64,000 bases of DNA from Streptomyces coffeae (GTDB lineage: Bacteria; Actinomycetota; Actinomycetes; Streptomycetales; Streptomycetaceae), in the NCBI RefSeq assembly GCF_016741875.1, contig NZ_JAERRF010000013.1:62001-126000 (forward strand), written 5' to 3'. Of this stretch, positions 17,808 to 25,765 are shown piece after piece. Every line of letters starts with the position of its first letter. The first letter of the stretch is position 1. The notes beneath the pieces are model-generated. The model saw only the letters and a list, made by a program, of their open reading frames with translations. It was not told where the DNA came from and did no database searches. A program made the translations under genes and the position numbers.

Positions 17808-20057
17808 TCAGCGGCAGATCGCGAGTGCGTCGAGGGCCACCGCGCCCTGGCCGCGTTCCAGCACCATCAGGGGGTTGACGTCGAGTTCGGCGAGGTCGTC
17901 GCCGAGTTCCAGGGCCATGCGCTGGACCCGCAGCACCACCTCGACCAGGGCGTCCACATCGGACGGGGGAGCGCCGCGGACGCCGTCGAGGAGGCCGCGG
18001 CCGCGCAGTTCGTCGAGCATCGCGCGGGCGTGGTCCTCGCCGAACGGGGGGACGCGTACGGCGGTGTCCTTCAGGACCTCGACGAGCACACCGCCGACAC
18101 CCACGGTCACGGTGGGGCCGAAGAGGGAGTCGTGGCTGAGGCCGACGACCATCTCCACACCGCGCTGGACCATCTGGCAGACCAGGACACCGTCGAGTTC
18201 GACTCCTTCGTAGCGGGCGATGTCGGTCAGCTCGCGATAGGTGTCGCGGACCTGGCTGGCGGAGGTCAGCCCCAGCCTGACCAGGCCGAGTTCGGTCTTG
18301 TGGGCGAGCTGCGGGGCGGACGCCTTCATCACGACCGGGTAGCCGACCAGCCCGGCGGCGCGGACGGCCGCGGCGGCGCTGGTCACCAGCTGCTCGCGCG
18401 GCACCCGGATGCCGTACGCCCGCAGCAGCTGCTTGGCCGCGTGCTCGCTCAGCCGCTGGCCGGGCCGCAGCAGACCGCGCACCTTGCGCACCGCGGGGGA
18501 GGGGGTGCGCGGGGCGTCGTCGAAGGGGGAGCGGTAGCCGGCGGTGAAGCGGTGGTGGCCCAGATAGGCGCGGACGGCCGTGATGCAGTTGGCGAAGGTG
18601 CGGAAGGTCGCCACCCGGGAGGAGCCGAGCAGGGTGGTGCGATAGGCGTCCTCGGTGCCCACCGGGGAGCCCCACACCACGCACACCAGCTTGTCGGTCT
18701 GCTCGGCCGCGGCCACCAGGTCCTGGGCGAGACGGTCGCTCATCGGCGGGAAGGGGCCGGTGATGGGGCAGATCAGCACCCCTACGGCCGGATCGGCGAG
18801 GATCGCGTCGACGATCTTCCGGCCGCGCCAGTCGCCGACCGGATGGCCGCCGTTGTCGACCGGGTTGGCCACGCTCAGATCGGCGGGTATCCACTGGTGC
18901 AGTTCGGTCTGCTTCTCGGCGGAGAGAGTGGGCAGGGGGAGTCCGGCCGCGGTGGCGAGGTCGGCGAAGTGGGCGCCGGTGCCCCCGGAGATCGAATACA
19001 CCACCACGCCCTCGGCGCGCGGGGGCCGGGCGCGGGCCAGTAGCGCGGCGGTGTCCTGCAACTCGTCCAGGCCGTCCACCCGGATCACGCCGAACTGCCG
19101 CATGGCCGCGTCCACCACCGCGTCCGAACCGGTCAGTTTTCCGGTGTGGGAGGCGGCGGTGCGGGTGCCGGTCTCGGTGCGGCCCACCTTCACGGCCACG
19201 ACGGGCACCTTGGCGCGGGCGGCCCGGTCGGCGGCCAGCAGGAAGCCGCGTCCGTCCTTCAGCCCCTCCGCGTACAGGGCGATGGCTCCGACCTCGGGCC
19301 GGGTGGCGAAGTAGGAGATGAAGTCGGCCGCCTCCAGATCCGCTTCATTGCCGGTCGGGGCCCAGTGGCTGAGCCGGATGCCGAGCTCCTGGAGGGTGAA
19401 GACGGGGCGGCCCTGATGGCCGGACTGGGTGATCAGGGCGATGGCGGGCCCCTCGAGGTCGTCGCGGAACTCCTCGAAGGCGTTGAGGTTGGTGTTGGGA
19501 CCCAGCAGCCGCAGCCCGGCGCGGCGGGCCGCGGTGGTCAGCCGTGCCTGGGCGGCGGCGCCCTCGGGGCCGGTCTCGGCGAAGCCGGAGGCGAAGACGA
19601 CGGCGAACTTCACCTTGGCCTCGCCCAGTTCCTCGATCAGCGGGAGCGGGTCGCGGACGAGGAGTACGGCGAGGTCGACCGGTTCGGGCAGGTCGGCCAC
19701 GGACGGGACACAGGGGATGCCGAAGACGGACGGACGGGAGGGATGTACGGGGTGCAGCCGGGCGCCGACCCGCTCGGCCCAGGCCACGAGCTGCCGGGTG
19801 ATACCGGTGTTGGGGCGGCCCTCGGCGTCGGAGGCGCCGACGAGCGCCATCGACTCGGGGCGGAAGAAGCGGTCCAGGTCGGGCACGTCGGCGTGCAGCG
19901 GACGGCCGCTGACGTCCCTGTCCTCCGCCTCCTCGGCGCTCCCGGCCCCCGCTGAGCCGGTGTGGACATGGACGGTGGGGCCGGGGGCCCGTCCGCAGGC
20001 GACGGCGCGGGCGTGACGGGAGTTGGTGGTGAGGGTGCCGTGAGTCGATCCAAGCAT
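17808..20057 (-). CDS. ADP-forming acyl-CoA synthetase (acetate-CoA ligase family)
   Basis: Fused NDP-forming acyl-CoA synthetase that couples thioester hydrolysis to ATP formation, or the reverse. Domain order: CoA-binding domain (about residues 40-170), succinyl-CoA-ligase-like domains with the phospho-acceptor His in SHTGKLTGSD (about residue 300), and a C-terminal ATP-grasp domain with YPVVMKASAPQLAHKTE. Length (749 aa) is close to the norm for the fused form. ATG 20057 has GGAG upstream; a TTG at 20087 would add ten residues. Operator copy 5 lies upstream. It may recover the short-chain CoA product or activate the substrate. Confidence 0.88.
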   Translation of the reverse strand: MLGSTHGTLTTNSRHARAVACGRAPGPTVHVHTGSAGAGSAEEAEDRDVSGRPLHADVPDLDRFFRPESMALVGASDAEGRPNTGITRQLVAWAERVGARLHPVHPSRPSVFGIPCVPSVADLPEPVDLAVLLVRDPLPLIEELGEAKVKFAVVFASGFAETGPEGAAAQARLTTAARRAGLRLLGPNTNLNAFEEFRDDLEGPAIALITQSGHQGRPVFTLQELGIRLSHWAPTGNEADLEAADFISYFATRPEVGAIALYAEGLKDGRGFLLAADRAARAKVPVVAVKVGRTETGTRTAASHTGKLTGSDAVVDAAMRQFGVIRVDGLDELQDTAALLARARPPRAEGVVVYSISGGTGAHFADLATAAGLPLPTLSAEKQTELHQWIPADLSVANPVDNGGHPVGDWRGRKIVDAILADPAVGVLICPITGPFPPMSDRLAQDLVAAAEQTDKLVCVVWGSPVGTEDAYRTTLLGSSRVATFRTFANCITAVRAYLGHHRFTAGYRSPFDDAPRTPSPAVRKVRGLLRPGQRLSEHAAKQLLRAYGIRVPREQLVTSAAAAVRAAGLVGYPVVMKASAPQLAHKTELGLVRLGLTSASQVRDTYRELTDIARYEGVELDGVLVCQMVQRGVEMVVGLSHDSLFGPTVTVGVGGVLVEVLKDTAVRVPPFGEDHARAMLDELRGRGLLDGVRGAPPSDVDALVEVVLRVQRMALELGDDLAELDVNPLMVLERGQGAVALDALAICR

Positions 20058-20097
20058 CGGTGTCCGCCACTCCTGCTCGATGGCCAATAGTCAAATA

Positions 20098-20114
20098 TCT
20101 GACGACCAGTCAAA
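20098..20114. promoter_or_regulatory. Catabolic operator, copy 5 (TCTGACGACCAGTCAAA)
   Basis: Slightly degenerate palindrome in an AT-rich patch, 40 bases upstream of the ADP-forming synthetase start on the minus strand. Neighbouring partial TCAAAT and AGTCAGG motifs extend the patch. Confidence 0.72.
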
Positions 20115-20246
20115 TTACTCTCTAGTCAGGCTACTGAAGCGATGGCGTGTCAGGAATCCTCGATGCGCGGATAACACGCACCGTGACGGCCGGGGGCGGC
20201 CGGAGCGGGTGGAGCGGGGGTGGCCAAGCAGCGAAAAACGGGGCGG

Positions 20247-21404
20247 TCAGGACGTGGTGCGGGCTACGGTCTTCGCGATCTTGCGGGCGTCGATGGCCAG
20301 TTCGCGCAGCATGCCGCTGATCGGGTTGGTGTAGCCGGTGAAGTGCAGTCCCGGGGCGGACTTCAGAGTGCGCCTGCCGTGGGCGAGGGGGCGGCCGCGG
20401 GTGTCGAGTACGCCCAGGTGGCCGACCAGCTCCTCCAGTCCGCGCCGGTAGCCGGTCGCCGCGATGACGACCTCGGGTCCGATCCGGGCGCCGTCCGCCA
20501 GTACCACCTTGTCCTGGTCGAAGGAGTCGACCGCCGTCACCACCTCCACCGTGCCCCTCCGCACCGCGTCGACGAGCCCCACGTCCTGCACCGGGATGGC
20601 GCCCTGCCGTACCCGGGTGTAGAGCCCGGTGTCCGGCCAGGGCAGCCCGCGTTCGGTCAGATCCGGCATGCTCACCCGGCAGATCACCCGCGCGGCCCGG
20701 TCCACCACCGGCCGCGGCAGCCGCCGCACCAGGATGCCGGTGCGCTGCGTGGGCCAGCCCGCCGTCGAGCGGCGCAGGATGTGCGGTGGGGTGCGGACCG
20801 CGAGCCGTACCCGCTCCGCGCCGCCCTCGACCAGATCGACCGCGATCTCGGCGCCCGTGTTGCCGACCCCGACCACCAGGACGTCCTTGCCCGCATAGGG
20901 GCGGGCGTTGCGGTAGTGCGCGGCGTGCAGCAGTTCGCCGGTGTAGGTGTCGCGGCCCGGCCAGTCCGGCAGCCGCGGAGTGTGGTTGAAGCCGGTCGCG
21001 ACCACGACCACCGGCGAGGTCAGCACCCGGCCGCCCGTGGCTCGCAGCATCCACTCCGTGTTGTCCGCCGTCCGTTCGATCCGGGAGACCTCCACCCCGG
21101 TGACGACCTCCAGCCGGTGGTGTTCGGTATAGCGCTCCAGATACCGGATGACGTCGTCCCGGGCGACCCACCGTCCGAACGGCCGGGGTATCGCGAGCCC
21201 GGGGAGCGCGGACAGCCGGCGGGTGGTGTGCAGACGCAGCCGGTCGTAGTGGTTGCGCCAGGAGGCGGCGACCGCGTCGGACTTCTCCAGGACCACGGCG
21301 TGGATCCCGCGTTCGCGCAGCGTGGCGGCGGTGGCGAGTCCGCCCGGTCCGCCGCCGATCACATACACCGGTGAGGACTTCGGAGAGGAACTGTCGACTG
21401 CCAT
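20247..21404 (-). CDS. FAD-dependent flavin monooxygenase (YUC/FMO-like)
   Basis: Two Rossmann dinucleotide motifs, GGGPGGLA for FAD near residue 18 and GVGNTGAE for NADPH near residue 178, with the FMO-type ATGFNHTPRLPDWPG motif between them and a second ATGY motif near residue 320. This suits a class B flavin monooxygenase that hydroxylates or inserts oxygen into a ketone. Length (385 aa) is short for a Baeyer-Villiger enzyme and the full BVMO fingerprint is not seen, so a hydroxylase or plain oxidoreductase is equally possible. It is divergent from DoxX, with operator copy 6 in the gap. Confidence 0.85.
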   Translation of the reverse strand: MAVDSSSPKSSPVYVIGGGPGGLATAATLRERGIHAVVLEKSDAVAASWRNHYDRLRLHTTRRLSALPGLAIPRPFGRWVARDDVIRYLERYTEHHRLEVVTGVEVSRIERTADNTEWMLRATGGRVLTSPVVVVATGFNHTPRLPDWPGRDTYTGELLHAAHYRNARPYAGKDVLVVGVGNTGAEIAVDLVEGGAERVRLAVRTPPHILRRSTAGWPTQRTGILVRRLPRPVVDRAARVICRVSMPDLTERGLPWPDTGLYTRVRQGAIPVQDVGLVDAVRRGTVEVVTAVDSFDQDKVVLADGARIGPEVVIAATGYRRGLEELVGHLGVLDTRGRPLAHGRRTLKSAPGLHFTGYTNPISGMLRELAIDARKIAKTVARTTS

Positions 21405-21526
21405 GCGGGCGAGCGTAGTCGGGTAATTGACGGGTTTCGGTCAAATGGATTCCGAATCGATTGCGGAAAGGTCACGGCATGTACCGCCACCCCTACCCCT
21501 TGCGCACAGCTCGTCCGTCCCTTGAA

Positions 21527-21543
21527 ACTGACGTACCGTCAGA
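21527..21543. promoter_or_regulatory. Catabolic operator, copy 6 (ACTGACGTACCGTCAGA)
   Basis: Palindrome CTGACG-TAC-CGTCAG between the divergent flavin monooxygenase and DoxX genes, 40 bases before the DoxX start. Confidence 0.82.
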
Positions 21544-21582
21544 ATCGAGATGGGGATCAGCCGGGCAGGAGGTGGGGACACC

Positions 21583-22035
21583 ATGCGCACGATCTGGCTC
21601 AGCGGCCCCGAATGGCTCGCGGTGCTGCGTATCGGACTCGGGCTGTGGTGGCTGGAGAGTTGGCGGCACAAGGACAAGAAGAGCTGGTTCCGGAGCGGCA
21701 GCGGTATCGCCTGGGCGAAGGGGGTGGCGGACGAGCATCGCTGGACGTTCGTCCGGCGCGGTTTCGACACCGTCGTCACACCGAGGCCCATGGCCATGGC
21801 GTATGTGGTGGTCTATGCCGAACTGGCCCTCGGTCTCGGGCTGATCCTCGGCCTGCTGACCCCCATCGCCCTGATCGGCGGTCTGCTCCTCAACCTGATG
21901 TACTTCCTGCTCATGATCCACGACTGGGCCGAGCAGGGGCAGAACAGCATGATGATGCTGATCTCCCTGGTCGGGCTGGCCGGTATGAGCTGGCAGACCT
22001 GGTCGCTGGACGAGGCATGGGGGCTGTTCCTGTGA
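21583..22035 (+). CDS. DoxX-like membrane protein
   Basis: 150-residue DoxX-family protein with four predicted membrane helices (near residues 10-25, 65-85, 88-108 and 122-140). DoxX proteins are often found with oxidases or oxygenases and may help electron transfer from the quinone pool; the exact role here is unknown. AGGAGG lies ten bases before ATG 21583; an upstream ATG at 21550 lacks a site and lies against the operator. Its TGA overlaps the GTG of the DUF35 gene (GTGA), so the two are translationally coupled. Confidence 0.82.
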   Translation: MRTIWLSGPEWLAVLRIGLGLWWLESWRHKDKKSWFRSGSGIAWAKGVADEHRWTFVRRGFDTVVTPRPMAMAYVVVYAELALGLGLILGLLTPIALIGGLLLNLMYFLLMIHDWAEQGQNSMMMLISLVGLAGMSWQTWSLDEAWGLFL

Positions 22036-22559
22036 GCGCCGGGTCGAACGCCGCGCCGGGCGCCGGGGCCGGCGCCGTGCCGGGCGGCGCGGCCGGAGCG
22101 GCGCACACCAGCACCGGCCCGCCACCGGCTCCGCGCTTCGATCTGCCCGAGCCCGATGCCTTCACCCGCCCCTACTGGGACGCCGCCGCCGAGGGCCGGT
22201 TGCTGATCCGCCGCTGTGCCGCCTGCGGACGCGCCCACCACTACCCCCGCGAATTCTGTCCGCACTGCTGGAGCGAGGACGTGGCGTGGGAGGAGGCGAG
22301 CGGTGACGCGACCCTCTACACCTGGTCCGTGGTGCACCGCAATGACCTCCCGCCGTTCGGCGAGCGCGTTCCGTACACCGCCGCCGTCGTCGATCTCGCC
22401 GAAGGGCCTCGGATGATGACCGAACTGGTCGACGGCCCCACGGGTGATCCGCACCACGGGACCGGGCTGTGGATCGGGATGCCGCTCCGCGCCGCCTTCC
22501 GCGCCCCGCGCGACGGCGCCGCGCCGCCTGTTCCCGTCTTCCGGCCGCTGCTTGAATGA
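22032..22559 (+). CDS. DUF35 OB-fold/zinc-ribbon protein
   Basis: The zinc ribbon is CAACGRAHHYPREFCPHC (about residues 63-80), followed by the OB-fold (TLYTWSVVHRNDLPPFGERVPY). In sterol side-chain breakdown, DUF35 proteins bind thiolase-like Ltp proteins to form retro-aldolases, so this 175-residue protein is the likely partner of the thiolase-like protein at 24071. An Ala/Gly-rich N-terminal extension of about 40 residues is unusual. Start GTG overlaps the DoxX stop. Confidence 0.85.
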   Translation: MSAGSNAAPGAGAGAVPGGAAGAAHTSTGPPPAPRFDLPEPDAFTRPYWDAAAEGRLLIRRCAACGRAHHYPREFCPHCWSEDVAWEEASGDATLYTWSVVHRNDLPPFGERVPYTAAVVDLAEGPRMMTELVDGPTGDPHHGTGLWIGMPLRAAFRAPRDGAAPPVPVFRPLLE

Positions 22560-22563
22560 TCGG

Positions 22564-23115
22564 GTGCTGAAACCGGTGGAGCTCCAGGCCCCTGGATTGC
22601 GGCTGCGCCCGTGGGAGAACACGCCGGGCGACCGCCGGGCCGCCCTGCGCGGGCTGGCCGACCCCGACTTCCGCCGGTGGAACACCCCGGTGGCCCTCGT
22701 CGACGGCGAGGAGGACGCCCGGGCGTGGACCCATGGCCGGGTCGACGGCTGGCGGCGCGGTGACACGGCGTCGTTCGCGGTCCTGGAGGACACCGAGATC
22801 CGCGGCCATGTTTCCCTCAACGTGATCGACTACGGGGCGCGGAGCGCCCGCGTCGGCTACTGGGTGCTGCCCGAGGCCCGCGACCGCCGGATCGCCTCCC
22901 GCGCCGTCCAGGCGGTCACCGGCTGGGCCTTCCACGATCTCGGTCTGCACCGTCTGGAACTCCGGCACGACATCGGCAACGAGGTGTCCTGTCGCGTCGG
23001 TCTCCGCTGCGGTTACGTCCCCGAGGGCGTGATGCGCCAGGCGCGCTTCGACCTCGGCGGGGCGCCCCACGATGTCCATCTGCACGCCCGCCTGGCCGTC
23101 GACGGCCCGCCGTAA
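22564..23115 (+). CDS. GNAT-family N-acetyltransferase (RimJ-like)
   Basis: 183-residue GNAT fold of the RimJ/RimL type, with VGYWVLPEARDRRIASRAVQ as the acetyl-CoA-binding region and HRLELRHDIGNEVSCRVGLRCGY towards the C terminus. The usual Q/RxxGxG/A loop is altered to ARDRRIA, which may weaken cofactor binding. GTG start four bases after the DUF35 stop, so it may be cotranscribed with DoxX and DUF35, but a catabolic role is not evident. The substrate amine is unknown. Confidence 0.82.
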   Translation: MLKPVELQAPGLRLRPWENTPGDRRAALRGLADPDFRRWNTPVALVDGEEDARAWTHGRVDGWRRGDTASFAVLEDTEIRGHVSLNVIDYGARSARVGYWVLPEARDRRIASRAVQAVTGWAFHDLGLHRLELRHDIGNEVSCRVGLRCGYVPEGVMRQARFDLGGAPHDVHLHARLAVDGPP

Positions 23116-23165
23116 CCGACCAAGCCGGTCACGGCAGCCGTCACCGACCAGGCCCGTCCCGGCCT

Positions 23166-23963
23166 TCAGGGCCAGAGCAGCTCCCGCCGCCAGCCGCCGG
23201 GCTCCTCCGGGGCGCGCCGGTAGCGGACCCGTACGTGCCGCCGCCGCGCCTCCTCCTGGTAGAACTCCACCTCGTCCGGCTCCAGTACGTACAGCGTCCA
23301 GCTCGGGGCGGTGGCGTCCGGCTCCCGTTCGGCCCGCTCGTACGCCGCCTCGAAGGCGCGCACCAGCTCCTGGTACGAACCGAGCACCTCGCTCTGACGC
23401 CCGGCTCCGGCCAGCGCGGCCGCGAGCGCGGCGGGGGACCGGCCGCGCAGATCCGCCGCGCTCTCCTCGGCCCCGGCCTCGTGGACCCGGCCGCCGATCC
23501 GCACCTGACGTCCGGTGCGCGGCCAGTGGAACGCGAGCGAGGCGTACGGGCGCTCGGCCAGCTCCCGGCCCTTGCGGCTGGTGCGATGGGTGCCGAAGTG
23601 CCAGCCGCGGGCGTCGGCGCCGTGCAGCATCACGGTGCGCTGGGACGGGCGGCCGTCGGCCCCGGCGGTGGCCAGCATCATGGTGTGCGCGGCCGGTTCG
23701 TCCGACCCGGCGGCCTCACGCAGCCAGCGCCGGAACAGCGGAAGCGGTGCGTCCGGAGCCATGTCCGGGTCGAGGACCGGCAGTTCGCCGCCGTGGCGCA
23801 CCCGCAGCCCGCGCAGCAGCTCCTGGAAGGACGCGTCGCTGTCAACCGCGTCGGTGTCAACCGCGTCGCTGTCACCGACCGTGTCGGTCTCACCGACCGC
23901 GTCGCTGTCACCGGCCGCACCGGCCCCCGGCGCCCCGGGCTCGTTCTCCTCGGCTCCGCTCAT
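23166..23963 (-). CDS. Pyridoxamine 5'-phosphate oxidase-like flavoprotein
   Basis: Split-barrel FMN protein of the PNPOx family with both N-terminal (PNPOx putative) and C-terminal dimerisation regions: MLATAGADGRPSQRTVMLHG, GWHFGTHRTSRKGRELAERP, and WTLYVLEPDEVEFYQ near the end. These suit a true PNPOx-type oxidase or a related FMN reductase. A repetitive acidic stretch (DSDAVGETDTVGDSD-like, about residues 18-45) near the N terminus comes from DNA tandem repeats. GGAG precedes ATG 23963. No operator is seen upstream. Confidence 0.82.
   Translation of the reverse strand: MSGAEENEPGAPGAGAAGDSDAVGETDTVGDSDAVDTDAVDSDASFQELLRGLRVRHGGELPVLDPDMAPDAPLPLFRRWLREAAGSDEPAAHTMMLATAGADGRPSQRTVMLHGADARGWHFGTHRTSRKGRELAERPYASLAFHWPRTGRQVRIGGRVHEAGAEESAADLRGRSPAALAAALAGAGRQSEVLGSYQELVRAFEAAYERAEREPDATAPSWTLYVLEPDEVEFYQEEARRRHVRVRYRRAPEEPGGWRRELLWP
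23833..23916. repeat. In-frame tandem repeat in the PNPOx-like gene
   Basis: Three 15-base units (GCGTCGCTGTCAACC type) run into two 18-base units ending CACCGACC/CACCGGCC. Because unit lengths are multiples of three, copy-number change would keep the frame and vary an acidic linker. Confidence 0.75.
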
Positions 23964-24070
23964 CGGACGTTCTCCGCCTCCCGCGCCCGCGCACTCCGCG
24001 CACGCTCGCCTGCCCCTCGATTCCGGCCATCCGATCATCCGGACCCGGCCGGGGCAAGCGCGGCGGGCCG

Positions 24071-25246
24071 TCAGCCGCGGCCCAGCACCACCGTGCCCGA
24101 CGAGCAGAACCAGCCGCCCGTGCCCGATGCCACGGCCAGCTCCGGCAGTTGTCCGTCCGCCCTGCGGACCTGGCGTTCGCCCGCCTCCCCGCGCACCTGC
24201 CGTACCGCCTCGACCAGCAGGAACAGCCCGCGCATCCCGGGGTGGCAAGCCGAGAGGCCCCCACCGTCGGTGTTGGTGGGCAGATCGCCGCCGAGCGTCA
24301 GCCGTCCCTTCGCCGCGAACGCCCCGCCCTCGCCCTTGGCGCAGAAGCCCAGGTCCTCAAGGGTCACCAGGGTCATATAGGTGAAGGCGTCGTACAGCTG
24401 CGCCACATCGATCTCCGACGGGCGCACCCCCGCCCGCTCGAACGCCGCGCGCCCCGAGACCGCCGCGGGGGAGACCGTGAAGTCGTCCCACTCGGACATG
24501 GTGGTGTGCGAGAGGGCGGTACCGGAGCCGAGCACCCACACCGGCGGCGCGGCCGTGTCCGGCACATACTCCTCGCCCGCCAGCAGCACCGCGCAGCCGC
24601 CGTCCGAGCGGATGCAGCAGTGCAGTTTGGTGAACGGGTCGGCGATCATCGGCCCGCTCAGGACGTCCTCGACGGTGATCGGATCCCGAAACATCGCATC
24701 CGGATTGTGTGCGGCGTTGGCACGCGCCTGAACGGCGATGTCCGCGAGCTGCTCGAGTGTGGTGCCGTACTCATGCATATGACGACGGGCGGCCATCGCG
24801 TACTTGGCGATGAGCGTATGGCCGTAGGGCGCCTCGAACTGGAGGGGGCCACGCGCCCCGAAGGAGAGGTTGGCGGTGCGGCGGCCGGACCGGATGTCGG
24901 CGCGGGCGGTCGAGCCGTAGACCAGCAGCACGGCCCGGGCGCGGCCGGCGGCGATCGCGTCCGCGGCGTGGGCGGCCATCACTTCCCAGGTGGAGCCGCC
25001 GACGGCGGTGGAGTCGGCCCAGGTGGGACGCAGCCCCAGATACTCGGCGACCTCCAGTGGCGCGAGCGTGCCCAGCCCGGCGGAGGCGAAGCCGTCCACG
25101 ACCGAGCGGTCGAGCCCGGAGTCGGCGAGCGCACGGCGCGCGGCCTGGGCGTGCAGCGCGTAGGGGGTGGCCGTGTCGACACGGCCGCAGTCGGAGAGGG
25201 AGACGCCGACGACGGCAACCTTGCGGGTGCGCTTCGCTGCGGGCAT
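24071..25246 (-). CDS. Thiolase-like lipid-transfer protein (Ltp type, probable retro-aldolase)
   Basis: 391-residue thiolase-fold protein of the SCP-x/Ltp group. The thiolase nucleophile Cys position reads AVGGSTWEV, so ordinary thiolysis is unlikely. The C-terminal CHPG and GTGGW segments and YDAFTYMTLVTLEDLGFC are typical of Ltp proteins. Members such as Ltp2 act as aldolases on sterol side-chain CoA intermediates and need a DUF35 partner, here probably the protein at 22032. Operator copy 7 is only three bases upstream of the ATG, so the transcript may be leaderless or nearly so. Confidence 0.87.
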   Translation of the reverse strand: MPAAKRTRKVAVVGVSLSDCGRVDTATPYALHAQAARRALADSGLDRSVVDGFASAGLGTLAPLEVAEYLGLRPTWADSTAVGGSTWEVMAAHAADAIAAGRARAVLLVYGSTARADIRSGRRTANLSFGARGPLQFEAPYGHTLIAKYAMAARRHMHEYGTTLEQLADIAVQARANAAHNPDAMFRDPITVEDVLSGPMIADPFTKLHCCIRSDGGCAVLLAGEEYVPDTAAPPVWVLGSGTALSHTTMSEWDDFTVSPAAVSGRAAFERAGVRPSEIDVAQLYDAFTYMTLVTLEDLGFCAKGEGGAFAAKGRLTLGGDLPTNTDGGGLSACHPGMRGLFLLVEAVRQVRGEAGERQVRRADGQLPELAVASGTGGWFCSSGTVVLGRG

Positions 25247-25249
25247 GGA

Positions 25250-25266
25250 TCTGACGGTACATCAGA
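25250..25266. promoter_or_regulatory. Catabolic operator, copy 7 (TCTGACGGTACATCAGA)
   Basis: Palindrome directly before the thiolase-like gene start on the minus strand. GGCTAT just upstream on that strand could be a -10 element, which would put the operator over the transcription start. Confidence 0.8.
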
Positions 25267-25438
25267 TAGCCCGAGACCGGGGCAGGGCTGTACGGGCCAT
25301 GGCATCGAGATGAGGTGCGGCAGCGGTGCATGGGCAGGCGGCAGCGCCGTGCGGTGGGGGCCCGGACGCCCTCGTAGTCGCACTCTCGCCGCCGTCGGCG
25401 GTCGAGCGTGGTCCCCGTCCGGACCTCAGGTGCGGCGG

Positions 25439-25564
25439 CTACTGCAGGAACTGCGCCGCGCACGCGGCGATCGCCACCAGAAGGCTCAACAGCCCGATCG
25501 CGACCTGCCACTTGTCAGGGCTGGTCCACCGGCCGTCCGTCTCCTGCGTGTCCCGATCGTCCAT
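25439..25564 (-). CDS. Small single-span membrane protein, 41 aa
   Basis: An excellent ribosome binding site (GAGGAGGGGTG before ATG) precedes 41 codons. The protein has a charged N terminus of about 17 residues (MDDRDTQETDG) and one hydrophobic helix (VAIGLLSLLVAIAACAA). It is too short for most gene callers. It lies between the operators of the thiolase-like gene and the next acyl-CoA dehydrogenase but has no operator of its own. Function unknown; no family recognised. Confidence 0.6.
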   Translation of the reverse strand: MDDRDTQETDGRWTSPDKWQVAIGLLSLLVAIAACAAQFLQ

Positions 25565-25718
25565 CACCCCTCCTCGCTCCTCCGACAGGCCCCGGAGGAC
25601 AGGGCCACCGCCGGTTTCGAACTCCGGCGGAGCTGAAGGGAGGAACGTGGTGGGGCGGCGCCCATCCTACAAAGGGCGGCGGGCGGAAGGGGTGGGAAAG
25701 TGTGGATTGCCTCTCTAG

Positions 25719-25735
25719 TATGACGGCCCGTCAGA
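25719..25735. promoter_or_regulatory. Catabolic operator, copy 8 (TATGACGGCCCGTCAGA)
   Basis: Palindrome TGACGG-C-CCGTCA with one altered outer base, 30 bases before the acyl-CoA dehydrogenase at 25766. Confidence 0.8.
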
Positions 25736-25765
25736 AACGGCCGGTCGGAGACGGAGGGCTCGCCG

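Noticed and set aside
25605..25630. tRNA T-loop-like string GGTTTCGAACTCC
   Set aside because: The stem around it does not pair at the position next to the loop on either strand, and no acceptor, D or anticodon arms are found around it.
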